From Pseudomonas koreensis (GTDB lineage Bacteria > Pseudomonadota > Gammaproteobacteria > Pseudomonadales > Pseudomonadaceae), in NCBI RefSeq assembly GCF_012986595.1, contig NZ_JAAQYM010000009.1:1-64000 (forward strand): a stretch of 64,000 nucleotides of DNA, given 5' to 3'. This document shows positions 53,421 through 62,457 of the stretch, piece by piece. The position numbers and the translations under genes are program-made. Under the pieces are notes generated by a model. That model did no database searches and was not told the DNA's origin. It saw nothing but the letters and a program-made list of their open reading frames with translations. Numbering within the stretch: position 1 is the first letter of the stretch; each line of letters opens with the position of its first letter.

Positions 53421-54343
53421 GTCAGCACCCCTTCGGCAGCAGGCTCGCCGGGGCTGGTCGGCAAGTGTTTGTCGAGGTCAAAGCGCTGTAAAAGATTACG
53501 TGCGTCGTAAGGCGCGCGGACTTTGATGTCGTTATCGAAATAGCAGAACACTTCGCGGGATTTGCGCGCCCGGGGCTTGAGGCGTGGGGCGATCAGGTGC
53601 GCATCGCCGGGCTGGCGCCCATGGTGCCAGGCGTCGATGCGTTCGGCCCAGTTCTGCAGCGCGGAGTCGGTGTAGCCGCTGGCGTACAGTTCTTCGGCGC
53701 CGTGCAGACGCAGGTAGACGAAATCGCTGGTGAGGTCTTCGCGGTACGGCCACTTGCCGGCGGTGTCGGCGATCACCAGCGCCGTGTTGTAGCGTTTCAA
53801 CAAGCGAATGAAGTCAGGGTCGATGAAGGTGTCGTTGCGCACTTCCACGGCATGGCGCAGCGGCTTTTTGCGCCAGGCTTTGAGGCTGGCGTGGCCGTGC
53901 AGATGAGCGTCGTGCTGGCGGGCGAGGGCGGCTGCGGCCTGCGTGTCGTGGGGCAGCAATGAGAGGAAGTGTTCGAAGCGCTCGGGGTCGAATTTGAAGT
54001 TCGGCGGAAACTGCCACAGGATCGGCCCGAGCTTTTCCTTGAGCTCCAGCACCCCGGACGCGAAGAAGTTCGCCAGCGGTTTTTCAATCTCGCGCAAGCG
54101 CCGCACGTGGGTGATGAAGCGCGGCGCCTTGACGCTGAACACAAAGTCGTCGGGCGTTTCGCTGTGCCACTGGGCGTAACGTTCGGGCCGCTGCAGGGCG
54201 TAGAACGATCCATTGATTTCGATGCTGTTGACCGCCCGTGAAGCGAACTGCAGTTCGCGCTTCTGGGTCAGTCCTTTCGGGTAGAAATCCCCGCGCCACG
54301 GAGCGTAGCGCCAGCCGGAAATACCGATGTGAATCGTTGCCAT
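53417..54343 (-). CDS. DUF72 (YecE-like) protein
   Basis: 308 residues, TIM-barrel-type DUF72 family: N-terminal IHIGISGWRYAPWRGDFYP, EINGSFYALQ, and the C-terminal EVFCYFDNDIKVRAPYDA are the signature blocks. Biochemical role unknown. First gene of the four-gene unit DUF72-ybhP-clsB-ybhN, each joined by a 4-base overlap; E. coli lacks the DUF72 gene at this position. Confidence 0.9.
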   Translation of the reverse strand: MATIHIGISGWRYAPWRGDFYPKGLTQKRELQFASRAVNSIEINGSFYALQRPERYAQWHSETPDDFVFSVKAPRFITHVRRLREIEKPLANFFASGVLELKEKLGPILWQFPPNFKFDPERFEHFLSLLPHDTQAAAALARQHDAHLHGHASLKAWRKKPLRHAVEVRNDTFIDPDFIRLLKRYNTALVIADTAGKWPYREDLTSDFVYLRLHGAEELYASGYTDSALQNWAERIDAWHHGRQPGDAHLIAPRLKPRARKSREVFCYFDNDIKVRAPYDARNLLQRFDLDKHLPTSPGEPAAEGVLT

Positions 54344-54485
54344 GCCGCCCTCCCGTAGTCAGTCCTCGTACAGCCTGTGTCTGTTGATGACTGTGGGCGG
54401 CTCGGGAAAGTTTCGGTGGCGTTACGGACGGTACAGGCTCAGGGGCATAACGGGGGGGGCATTTGATAGTTGTTGCTGTGTTGCG

Positions 54486-54523
54486 CCCTTGTGGTGAGGG
54501 AGCAAGCTCCCTCACCACAAGGG
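54486..54523. repeat. REP palindrome upstream of the MscS-family gene
   Basis: Perfect 18-base inverted arms (54486-54503 and 54506-54523), core ttgtggtgagggagc, with a 2-base centre. It lies between divergent genes. The frame of the channel gene is open through it, but the repeat is not likely to be coding. Confidence 0.85.
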
Positions 54524-54600
54524 TTATTGAGGCAAAAACCGAACTTGTCCGCCATTCACCGATCAGTTCCTTACAGGTTCAGCCAAGAGGGATCGGAGTT

Positions 54601-56700
54601 TTGATCAAGTTCAGGATCGTCATTCTGCTGGGAGCGCTGCTGTTGCTCGGCGCCAACGAACTCGAAGCCGCCGCGCTGCCGGGCGTTCCGGCCACGGCTG
54701 AAGAGCCGGCCAAACCCGAGCCGATCGTGCAGGGTGGTTTGCTCGGTGCAATCAGTACGAGCATCGACGACGTGCAGGACAAACTCGATCTCAACGAACA
54801 CCTGGTTGATGCCTGGCGTCTGCGGGCCGACCGCGCGGCGGACGAGGTCGACCGGCTGGTCAATCAACCGTCGGATCGCTCGGGCTGGAGCCTCGCCGGG
54901 GATTTCCTGATGTTGTCCGGTGTCTGGCTTGGCGCCTTTGCGCTGCTCACCGTGCTCGGCAGCCTGTTGGCCAAGCGTCTGAACCAGGGCCGCTGGCTGC
55001 GTACCCGCCAGCGCAGTCAGGACCTGCTTGGGTATCTGCTGCCGTACACGCTGCCGGCGCTGATCTGTCTGCCGCTGACGCTGTACGTCAGCCACTTTCT
55101 GCCAACCTCGGTGGGCCGCGCGCTGGCGCTGTGTCTGGCGTATGCCACCAGCAGCGGCATTTTCTCCACCTCGATGTTGTTGTGCGTGGTGGTGATGTTC
55201 AATGTAGGCCATAAGCGGCCCGCCGCGCGCATCATCCGTGACTACTGCCCGAAACCGCTGTTCCTGATCGGCTTCCTGGCCGCCCTCAGTGACGCGCTGA
55301 CCAGCCCGCAGATCGCCCGGCAGTTTGGCGGCAACATCACCAGCAGCATCGCGGTGTTCACCGGGCTGATGGCTTCGATCATTTTCGGCCTGCTGGTGAT
55401 TCGCCTGCGGCGGCCGGTGGCGCATCTGATCCGTAATCGACCGCTGGCGCAACGCCTGAAGCAGCCGTCATTGCAGGAGTCGCTGCGGATTTTTTCCGGG
55501 CTCTGGTACTGGCCGATCGTGCTGATGGTGCTGGTCTCGGCGGTCAATCTGATCGGCATCGGCGAGGACAACCAGAAGGCTCTGCGCTGCGCATTGTTGA
55601 CCACGGTGTTGCTGATCGGCACGGTGTTTCTCAGCACGATTCTGCAGCACATATTCAAGTCACGAAAAGCCGAAGCGATCCAGCGCAGCAGCGCCTACAA
55701 GGAGCGCTTTCTCAGCCTGTTGCACGCCTTGCTGCGGATCGTCATGGCGATTGCCTTCATCGACATTCTCGGGCGGATCTGGGGTGTTTCGCTGCTCGAT
55801 TTCGCCCAGAGCAGTACTGTTGGGCGGGCGATCAGTAACGCGCTGAGCAGCATCGGTCTGATCTTCCTGGTGACGTGGTTGTTGTGGGTGGTGCTCGACA
55901 CGGCGATTCAGGAAGCGCTGAAACCACCGGTCAGTAAACGCTCGTCGCGCCAGCCCAGCACTCGGGTGAAAACCATCCTGCCGCTGTTGCGCAACGCGAT
56001 CAAAATCATCCTGGTGGTGATTTGCTCAATCACCACCATGGCTAATCTGGGGATCAATGTCGCACCACTGCTGGCCGGTGCCGGGGTGGTCGGTCTGGCC
56101 ATCGGTTTCGGTTCGCAGCAACTGGTGCAGGACGTGATCACCGGACTGTTCATCATCATTGAGGACACGCTGTCGATCGGCGACTGGGTGGTGCTCGACT
56201 CCGGGCACGCGGGCACGGTCGAGGGCTTGACCATTCGCACCCTGCGCCTGCGTGACGGCAAGGGCTTCGTGCACTCGGTGCCATTCGGCCAGATCAAGGC
56301 GGTCACCAACCAGTCGCGGCAGTTCGCCTACGCGTTTTTCTCGGTGCAGTTCACCTACGACACTGATGTCGACAAGGCCATCGAACTGATCCGCGAGACC
56401 GGCGATTCGATCCGCGAAGACCCGTTCCTCAAGTACAACCTGCAAGGGCCGCTGGATGTGTTCGGGGTGGACAAGATGGACTTGAACGGCGTGGTGCTGA
56501 CCGCGCAGTTCCGCACGGTGTCAGGTGGGCAATATGCGGTGAGTCGGGCGTTCAACCAGCGCTTGAAAAAGCTTGTGGATAACAGCCCGGTGGTGCATTT
56601 CGCGCAGACTTATCCACAGCAGGTTTTGTTGCCCAAGCGGCAAGAAGAAACGCCTGTTGAGCATTCGGCGGCGGTGTTGCCGCAGGAGTCGCGGACCTAG
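54601..56700 (+). CDS. Large MscS-family mechanosensitive channel (YbiO-like)
   Basis: 699 residues from a TTG start. That start places a clear signal peptide (IKFRIVILLGALLLLGANEL, cleaved near EAAALP) at the N-terminus; the open frame upstream runs through a REP repeat. A periplasmic helical stretch, then about ten membrane helices, the last being the pore-lining MscS helix (GAGVVGLAIGFGSQQLVQDVITG), then the MscS beta domain (GDWVVLDSGHAGTVEGLTIRTL) and C-terminal cytosolic vestibule. The plan fits the YbiO class. Opening under membrane tension would release solutes on hypo-osmotic shock. Confidence 0.88.
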   Translation: MIKFRIVILLGALLLLGANELEAAALPGVPATAEEPAKPEPIVQGGLLGAISTSIDDVQDKLDLNEHLVDAWRLRADRAADEVDRLVNQPSDRSGWSLAGDFLMLSGVWLGAFALLTVLGSLLAKRLNQGRWLRTRQRSQDLLGYLLPYTLPALICLPLTLYVSHFLPTSVGRALALCLAYATSSGIFSTSMLLCVVVMFNVGHKRPAARIIRDYCPKPLFLIGFLAALSDALTSPQIARQFGGNITSSIAVFTGLMASIIFGLLVIRLRRPVAHLIRNRPLAQRLKQPSLQESLRIFSGLWYWPIVLMVLVSAVNLIGIGEDNQKALRCALLTTVLLIGTVFLSTILQHIFKSRKAEAIQRSSAYKERFLSLLHALLRIVMAIAFIDILGRIWGVSLLDFAQSSTVGRAISNALSSIGLIFLVTWLLWVVLDTAIQEALKPPVSKRSSRQPSTRVKTILPLLRNAIKIILVVICSITTMANLGINVAPLLAGAGVVGLAIGFGSQQLVQDVITGLFIIIEDTLSIGDWVVLDSGHAGTVEGLTIRTLRLRDGKGFVHSVPFGQIKAVTNQSRQFAYAFFSVQFTYDTDVDKAIELIRETGDSIREDPFLKYNLQGPLDVFGVDKMDLNGVVLTAQFRTVSGGQYAVSRAFNQRLKKLVDNSPVVHFAQTYPQQVLLPKRQEETPVEHSAAVLPQESRT

Positions 56701-56731
56701 CGCGCGATTGTGTATCGGAAGTACCGGCCTC

Positions 56732-56797
56732 ATCGCGAGCAGGCTCACTCCTACATTTGGAATGCGTTTCCCCTGTAGGAGTGAGCCTGCTCGCGAT
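56732..56797. repeat. REPIN (class 2) between convergent genes
   Basis: Perfect 24-base inverted arms (56732-56755 and 56774-56797), core cgcgagcaggctcactccta. The loop shares tttggaatgcgt with the REPIN at 50.3 kb. Sits between the channel gene and the convergent helicase gene. Confidence 0.9.
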
Positions 56798-56816
56798 AGC
56801 GCCAGTCCAGACGATA

Positions 56817-59800
56817 TCAATGCCGGATCAGCTTGCCGCGCACCTGCTCCATCGCAACCTGATCCAGTTCCAGCCAGACCTGCTGCTTACCGGCAATCTC
56901 GGCCGCCACCGGCAGCCCGTCGCGATACACCAGCCGATTACTCGCCAGCGCCGGCACTTTCGCCCCTGGCAACAGCGTCCCGGCGAGGTTTAGCGGATCC
57001 ACCCCGCACACCGCGATCAGACTGCCGTCATGTGGTCGGCGCCGTACATCACGCAGCAACGCAATCGCCTCGGGCAGAGCAAACTGTTCGCCTGCCAGGC
57101 CACTGACAAATCGTCCGCCGCGAATCTCGCCACGGGCCTCCAGTCGATGGAACGTGCGCAGCAATTCGCGCCAGCTCGGCAGCCAGTCCGCTTCGCGCTC
57201 CAGCAGACGCCAGAACACCACGCCGTAGCGGCGCAGCAAGGTCATGGCGACGTGTTCGAGGGTTTCCGGCGAAGGCGTCTTGCCGAGTTCCAATAGCGGC
57301 CCGCGCCGCAGCAACGCCCAGCGCCCGGCATCGTCCATGCCACCGACAAACGCCCCACGTCCGCGTCGACTGCTGCGCTGCTGGCGCTTGCTCGCCGGGG
57401 TGATCAGCGCACGCAGACCGGCGAAGCTGTCGGCGTTCACCAGGCCGGCGCCGACCAGTTCCTGCAAGGCGATTTCCAGCTCGGTGCGCAGCAGGTGCGC
57501 CTCATGGGTCAACTCATCGAAAAACAGCGCGCCGTGTTGAGTCAGTGCCGCGTAGACCTTTTGGGTTTTCGGTGAAAGCTCGCTGACCGGCGTCTGCTCG
57601 GCCAATCCACTCCACAACCCGACCTGGCTGCGTGGCAGCAGGACAATCGGCGTACTGCGCAGGGCCGTGCCGCTGACTTTCTGCCGGGCGCTGAGCCGCG
57701 TCCACACCAATCTGCCGTTGCGGCACAGGTCGTCCAGCCAACTCGGTGAATAGTCCTTCAGGCGCGCCCGCAGAATGTCGCTGTCCCACGCCGAGGCCGC
57801 CGCCGGGTAGCCTTCGAACTGGCCGACAATCACCGGCAACACCGCGCTGCCCTGACCACGCGTAGCGGGGGACAGATGCTGCCAGTCAAACAGGAAACGC
57901 ATGAAATCCTGCAGCGCCACCGGCTCGATCTCCCGGCGCAAACGCTTGACCGTGTAACGATGGATGCGCGCCAGCAGATGCCGCTCGCACCATTCCTCAA
58001 CCGTCGCGCCCGGGGTGAAGTGACCGCGCAGCACGTAGCCTTCGCGCTCCAGTTGCGCGAGGGCCTGTGCGACTTGTGTAGCGGGCAGCGCCAGCGGTTC
58101 GGCAATCGCGGGTAACGGCAGCGGGCCAAATGCGCCGAGCCGCGCGCGGAGCACTTCGACCAGCGCCTCATCGAAGGTCCACGACTCATTGAAGCCGGGC
58201 AACGCCTGCTGCGGTGGTTGCAGCGTGGCCTGTGGATAAAGCGCCAACAGGCAAGTCAGGCGCTCTCGCGCCAGCCACAACGAGCCAGGCTGTGGATGTG
58301 TAGTGAGTGTGAGGCCGTCTTCGCGAGCGGGCTCGCTCCCACAGTTGACTGTGTTCCAACTGGCGGAACGCGGTTGAATGTGGGAGCGAGCCTGCTCGCG
58401 AAGCTTTTCTTTTGCCGTTACTGGCGGAACGGCCAAGCGGCACGCGCGACCGCTCGCAGTCAGCGCGTCAAGCCATTCGCACCAGTGTTCGCCAGCCTGA
58501 ACTTCAAGGTCGCTGATGCAGGCAAGGCTCATCAACGCCTCGTGCATTTCATCGACGTTGGTCGGCGTCGGCCACGCTTGCTCGCGCACCGCGCCGATGG
58601 CGTCGGCGTCCAGTGCTCCGAGATCGTCGGTGGATTGCGGATCGCTCCAGCGCCGGTTGATCACCGCTTGCGTGCGGCGTTCTTCCAGCGGTGCGTCGTC
58701 GAGAAAGGTGTAGGGCCGCGCGCTGAGGATTTCTGCCGCCAATGGCGAGGGCGCCGGCAGGTCGCGACTGATCAATCGCACCTCGCCGCGCTCCATGCGC
58801 CGCAGCAAATGCAGCCAGCCCTCGCTGTCCATGGCCTCGTGCAGGCAGTCATCGAGGGTTTGTTCCACCAGCGGATGTTCAGGGACTTCCCGTTCGCCGG
58901 CGAGGTTTTCCAGGCAGGCGATCTGGTCCGGGAACACGCTCGCGATCAAGTCTTCGCTTTTCATTCGCTGCAACTGCGGCGCGACTTTGCGCCCGCCGGT
59001 AAAGCGCGGCAACGCCAGCGCCACCCCGGCATTCCAGCGCCAGCGCACGCCGAACAACGGCGCGTCGAGAATCGCCTGAATCAGGAGGTGCTCGGCGCTG
59101 TTGCTGTGCAGGTAACGCCAGACGTCATCCAGTTCGAAACTGTGGCTGGTGGACAGCGACAGGACGATCGCATCTTCGCTGGCAGCGGCCTGCAGTTCGA
59201 AGTTGAAGGTGCGACAGAAACGCTTGCGCAGGGCCAGGCCCCAGGCGCGGTTGATGCGGCTGCCGAACGGCGAATGGATGATCAACTGGGTGCCGCCGGA
59301 CTCGTCGAAAAACCGCTCCATCAGCAGCGTGTCCTGTGAGGGCAGGGCGCCGAGGGTCAGGCGTGCGCGGGCGAGATAGTCCACCAGTTGCTCGGCGCTG
59401 GCGCGGTTCAGGCCAAGGGTCGCGGTCAGCCAGTCGAGTGCCGGTTGCAGCTCGCCGGGACGGGCGCCAAGCAAGTCGTCGAGGGTCGCTTGCAGGCGCG
59501 CCACCGCCGAGGACAACTCATCGCTGCGCCCCGGGGCTTCGCCGAGCCAGAACGGTATGGTCGGTGGCTGCCCCTGCGCGTCCTCGACCCGCACCTTGCC
59601 GGCGTCCACCCGCAGGATCCGATAGGACGTGTTGCCGAGCTGAAACACGTCGCCGGCGATGCTTTCCACGGCGAAGTCTTCGTTGACGCTGCCGATGTTC
59701 AGGCCCTGGGGTTCCAGCAGCACGCTGTAGTCGGCGTTGTCGGGGATGGTGCCGCCGCTGGTGACCGCCGTCAGTTGCGAGCCACGCCGGCCCCGCAAGG

Positions 59801-61250
59801 TGCGGCTGACGGCGTCGCGGTGCAGATAGGCGCTGCGAATGCCCTGACGACCGCTGTAGCCTTCGGCGAGCATCGTCAGCAGCGCTTGATAGTGCTTTTC
59901 ATCGAGATCGCGATAGGGCGAGGCTTGGCGAAACATTGCCAGCAACGCCTCTTCTGCCCATTCCTGACAACTGACTTCGGCAATGATCTGCTGCGCCAGA
60001 ACATCCAGTGGCGCTTCGGGAATGTGCAGGGTGTCGAGTTCGCCACGGCGCACGCAGTCGAGCAGGGCGGCGCATTCGATCAAGTCATCGCGGGTGGTGG
60101 CGAACAAACGGCCCTTGGGCGTGCCGCCGACCTGGTGCCCGGAGCGGCCCACGCGTTGCAGGAATCCCGCGATGGAGCGCGGCGAGGAAATCTGGCAGAC
60201 CAGATCGACTTCACCGATGTCGATGCCCAACTCCAGCGAGGCGGTGGCGATCAAGACTTGCAGCTCGCCGCGCTTGAGTCGCTGTTCGGCGTCGAGGCGG
60301 AATTCCTTGGCCAGACTGCCGTGGTGCGCGGCGACGGCGTGTTTGCCCAGACGCTCGCTGAGGTGACGGCTCAAGCGTTCGGCCAGTCGCCGGGTGTTGA
60401 CGAAAATCAGCGTGGTGCGGTGTTCGCGGGCCAGCTCGGCGAGGCGGTCGTAGACCAGCTCCCAGACATCGTTGGCCATCACTGCCGACAACGGCACTGG
60501 CGGCACTTCGATGCCGAGGTCCCGTGGGCGGGCGTGGCCGATGTCGATGATCTCGCACGGCCGAGCGGTACCGACCAGAAACCGCGCCACGGCGTCGATG
60601 GGTTTTTGTGTGGCGGACAAACCGATGCGGGTCAGCGGTTCGGCGCACAGGGCCTGCAAGCGTTCGAGGCTCAGCGCCAGGTGACTGCCGCGTTTACCGG
60701 CGGCTATGGCGTGGATTTCGTCGATGATCACCGTGCGCGTACTGCCGAGCATTTTGCGCCCGGACTCGGAGCCGAGCAGCACGTACAGCGATTCCGGGGT
60801 GGTCACCAGAATGTGCGGCGCGCTTTTGCGCATGGCGGCGCGGTCTTTTTGCGGGGTGTCACCGGTGCGCACGGCGGTGGTGATCTGCAATTGCGGCAGG
60901 CCCATCTGGCGCAACTGCTCGGTGATCCCCGCCAGCGGGTTCTGCAGGTTGATGCGGATGTCGTTGGACAACGCCTTGAGCGGCGAAACGTAGACCACCA
61001 GGGTTTCGTCCGGCAGGCCGGCGGGGTTTTCCAAACCACGCTGGACCAGGTCGTCGAGTACGGCGAGGAACGCGGTTAGGGTTTTGCCGGAGCCCGTGGG
61101 CGCGGCGATCAGCGTCGAGCGGCGCTGGCGGATCAACGGCCATGCGCGCGCCTGGGCGGCGGTGACCGTCGGAAAGGTGCTGCTGAACCAGGCGCTGACG
61201 GCGGGGTGAAAGCCTGCCAGGGCCGCGTCCGTGGGGATGGGCAGATTCAT
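56817..61250 (-). CDS. lhr: Lhr-type large DEAD/DEAH-box helicase with an in-frame REPIN
   Basis: 1477 residues from MNLPIPTDAALAGFHP; the frame is open upstream but without homology. Superfamily 2 helicase core: Walker A APTGSGKT (50-57), DEIH, GLSATQKP, and motif VI QRVGRSGHQVGG, followed by the winged-helix and Lhr C-terminal domains. Lhr is a 3'-5' ATP-dependent helicase linked to DNA repair. Residues of about 950-978 are translated from a REPIN (58319-58403) and look foreign to the family (NCGSEPARED). The frame is kept, so the protein is probably made with an inserted loop between domains. Confidence 0.92.
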   Translation of the reverse strand: MNLPIPTDAALAGFHPAVSAWFSSTFPTVTAAQARAWPLIRQRRSTLIAAPTGSGKTLTAFLAVLDDLVQRGLENPAGLPDETLVVYVSPLKALSNDIRINLQNPLAGITEQLRQMGLPQLQITTAVRTGDTPQKDRAAMRKSAPHILVTTPESLYVLLGSESGRKMLGSTRTVIIDEIHAIAAGKRGSHLALSLERLQALCAEPLTRIGLSATQKPIDAVARFLVGTARPCEIIDIGHARPRDLGIEVPPVPLSAVMANDVWELVYDRLAELAREHRTTLIFVNTRRLAERLSRHLSERLGKHAVAAHHGSLAKEFRLDAEQRLKRGELQVLIATASLELGIDIGEVDLVCQISSPRSIAGFLQRVGRSGHQVGGTPKGRLFATTRDDLIECAALLDCVRRGELDTLHIPEAPLDVLAQQIIAEVSCQEWAEEALLAMFRQASPYRDLDEKHYQALLTMLAEGYSGRQGIRSAYLHRDAVSRTLRGRRGSQLTAVTSGGTIPDNADYSVLLEPQGLNIGSVNEDFAVESIAGDVFQLGNTSYRILRVDAGKVRVEDAQGQPPTIPFWLGEAPGRSDELSSAVARLQATLDDLLGARPGELQPALDWLTATLGLNRASAEQLVDYLARARLTLGALPSQDTLLMERFFDESGGTQLIIHSPFGSRINRAWGLALRKRFCRTFNFELQAAASEDAIVLSLSTSHSFELDDVWRYLHSNSAEHLLIQAILDAPLFGVRWRWNAGVALALPRFTGGRKVAPQLQRMKSEDLIASVFPDQIACLENLAGEREVPEHPLVEQTLDDCLHEAMDSEGWLHLLRRMERGEVRLISRDLPAPSPLAAEILSARPYTFLDDAPLEERRTQAVINRRWSDPQSTDDLGALDADAIGAVREQAWPTPTNVDEMHEALMSLACISDLEVQAGEHWCEWLDALTASGRACRLAVPPVTAKEKLREQARSHIQPRSASWNTVNCGSEPAREDGLTLTTHPQPGSLWLARERLTCLLALYPQATLQPPQQALPGFNESWTFDEALVEVLRARLGAFGPLPLPAIAEPLALPATQVAQALAQLEREGYVLRGHFTPGATVEEWCERHLLARIHRYTVKRLRREIEPVALQDFMRFLFDWQHLSPATRGQGSAVLPVIVGQFEGYPAAASAWDSDILRARLKDYSPSWLDDLCRNGRLVWTRLSARQKVSGTALRSTPIVLLPRSQVGLWSGLAEQTPVSELSPKTQKVYAALTQHGALFFDELTHEAHLLRTELEIALQELVGAGLVNADSFAGLRALITPASKRQQRSSRRGRGAFVGGMDDAGRWALLRRGPLLELGKTPSPETLEHVAMTLLRRYGVVFWRLLEREADWLPSWRELLRTFHRLEARGEIRGGRFVSGLAGEQFALPEAIALLRDVRRRPHDGSLIAVCGVDPLNLAGTLLPGAKVPALASNRLVYRDGLPVAAEIAGKQQVWLELDQVAMEQVRGKLIRH
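58319..58403. repeat. REPIN (class 2) inserted in frame within lhr
   Basis: Inverted arms of 25 bases (58319-58343 and 58379-58403, mismatched at one doublet), core gctcgctcccaca / tgtgggagcgagc. It belongs to the same class as those at 50.3 and 56.7 kb but lies inside a coding region. The 12-mer actggcggaacg in its loop (58359-58370) is repeated at 58420-58431. Confidence 0.9.
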
Positions 61251-61572
61251 GCTTAAGTTATGCGGGTGGGGGCGGCAAGATGCAAGTAACGCTGGGGATC
61301 TTGTCTGGCAGTTGCGGCCCCATCGCTGGCAAGCCAGCTCCCACAGTGATTTTTGTGATGCACGAGTTCGGCGATCAACGCTGAACCCTGCGGGAGCTGG
61401 CTTGCCAGCGATGAGGTCAGTTGCCACAGCCTAAATCCGGGGATCTACACTTTACGGGTGACGGTTGCGCACTAAACCCGCAAAATGCAACGATTCCGGC
61501 AATTATCGATGACGGTGCCACCAGCACCGTCGTTAAAGCCATCGTTCCAATCAGACTGGGCCTGCTGACTCT
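61251..61572. other. Intergenic region between lhr and the RmlD-like gene
   Basis: 322 bases between divergent starts. It contains one REPIN (61321-61413) and no further gene. I see no convincing promoter pair; a promoter for each direction is expected on either side of the repeat. Confidence 0.6.
61321..61413. repeat. REPIN (class 3) between divergent genes
   Basis: Perfect 22-base inverted arms (61321-61342 and 61392-61413), core tggcaagccagctccc, around a 49-base loop. A different REP class from those at 44.9 and 50.3 kb. Confidence 0.88.
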
Positions 61573-62457
61573 ATGCGAATGCGCCTTATGTTACTGGGCG
61601 GCGGAAATGCCCTTGGGCAGGCGCTGATTCGCCTCGGTGCGGAGGAAGACATCGGTTTCCTCGCCCCCCGCCCGCCAGAAAACGGCTGGGATGCCGCGAG
61701 CCTGACGCAACTGCTCGACGACACCCGTCCGGATGCGTTGATCAACCTCGCCTATTATTTCGACTGGTTCCAGGCCGAAACCGTCAGCGAAAGCCGTCTG
61801 GCCGGCCAGGAACGTGCCATCGAGCGCCTGGCCGAACTGTGCCAGCACCACAACATCATTCTCGTGCAGCCGTCCAGTTACCGGGTGTTCGACGGTTCGC
61901 GGGCAACCGCCTACAGCGAAAAAGACGAGCCGGTGCCGCTGGGCCTGCGCGGTCAGGCGCTGTGGCGGATCGAGCAAAGTGTTCGCGCCACCTGCCCGCA
62001 ACACGTGCTGGTGCGCTTCGGCTGGCTGCTCGATGACAGCCCTGAAGGCACCCTCGGGCGCTTCCTCGCCCGCGCCGAACAACCGGACGAATTGCTGATG
62101 GCCGATGATCGCCGGGGCAATCCGACCCCGGTGGATGACGCGGCGCGGGTGATCATTTCGGTGCTCAAGCAACTCGATTGTGCGGCGCCGCTGTGGGGCA
62201 CCTACCATTACGCCGGCCACGAGGCGACCACACCGCTGGCGCTGGGCCAGGCGATTTTGACTGAAGCGCGCAATCTGCATGCGCTGGCGATCGAAGCCCC
62301 CACCGCCCAGGCGCACGCCGCGCGGCCGGACGCCGCCGAGGAACCGCAGCACGCGGTGCTCGCCTGCAAGAAAATTCTGCACACTTTCGGGATCAAACCG
62401 CGCGCCTGGCGTGCCGCACTCCCGGCTTTACTGGATAGGTTTTATCGTCATGGCTGA
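61573..62457 (+). CDS. RmlD-like NAD(P)-binding sugar-nucleotide reductase
   Basis: 294 residues; a second ATG two codons in is also possible. Extended short-chain dehydrogenase fold with a GGGNALGQ dinucleotide loop in place of the usual GxxGxxG, a central LINLAYYFDWFQ, and VQPSSYRVFDG, where relatives have the catalytic Ser and Tyr. Resembles dTDP-4-dehydrorhamnose reductase (RmlD), but rmlABC are not nearby, so the substrate is open. Its stop overlaps the next gene by 8 bases. The same pair precedes oprG in P. aeruginosa. Confidence 0.82.
   Translation: MRMRLMLLGGGNALGQALIRLGAEEDIGFLAPRPPENGWDAASLTQLLDDTRPDALINLAYYFDWFQAETVSESRLAGQERAIERLAELCQHHNIILVQPSSYRVFDGSRATAYSEKDEPVPLGLRGQALWRIEQSVRATCPQHVLVRFGWLLDDSPEGTLGRFLARAEQPDELLMADDRRGNPTPVDDAARVIISVLKQLDCAAPLWGTYHYAGHEATTPLALGQAILTEARNLHALAIEAPTAQAHAARPDAAEEPQHAVLACKKILHTFGIKPRAWRAALPALLDRFYRHG

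Noticed and set aside
54463..54600. Coding start of the MscS-family gene at 54463.
   Set aside because: This stretch contains a REP palindrome, and the signal peptide begins only at 54601.
58218..61079. Long plus-strand open frames opposite lhr, and similar ones opposite uvrA, yjfC and clsB.
   Set aside because: High GC at third codon positions opens these frames; the minus-strand proteins have clear family motifs and the plus-strand ones do not.
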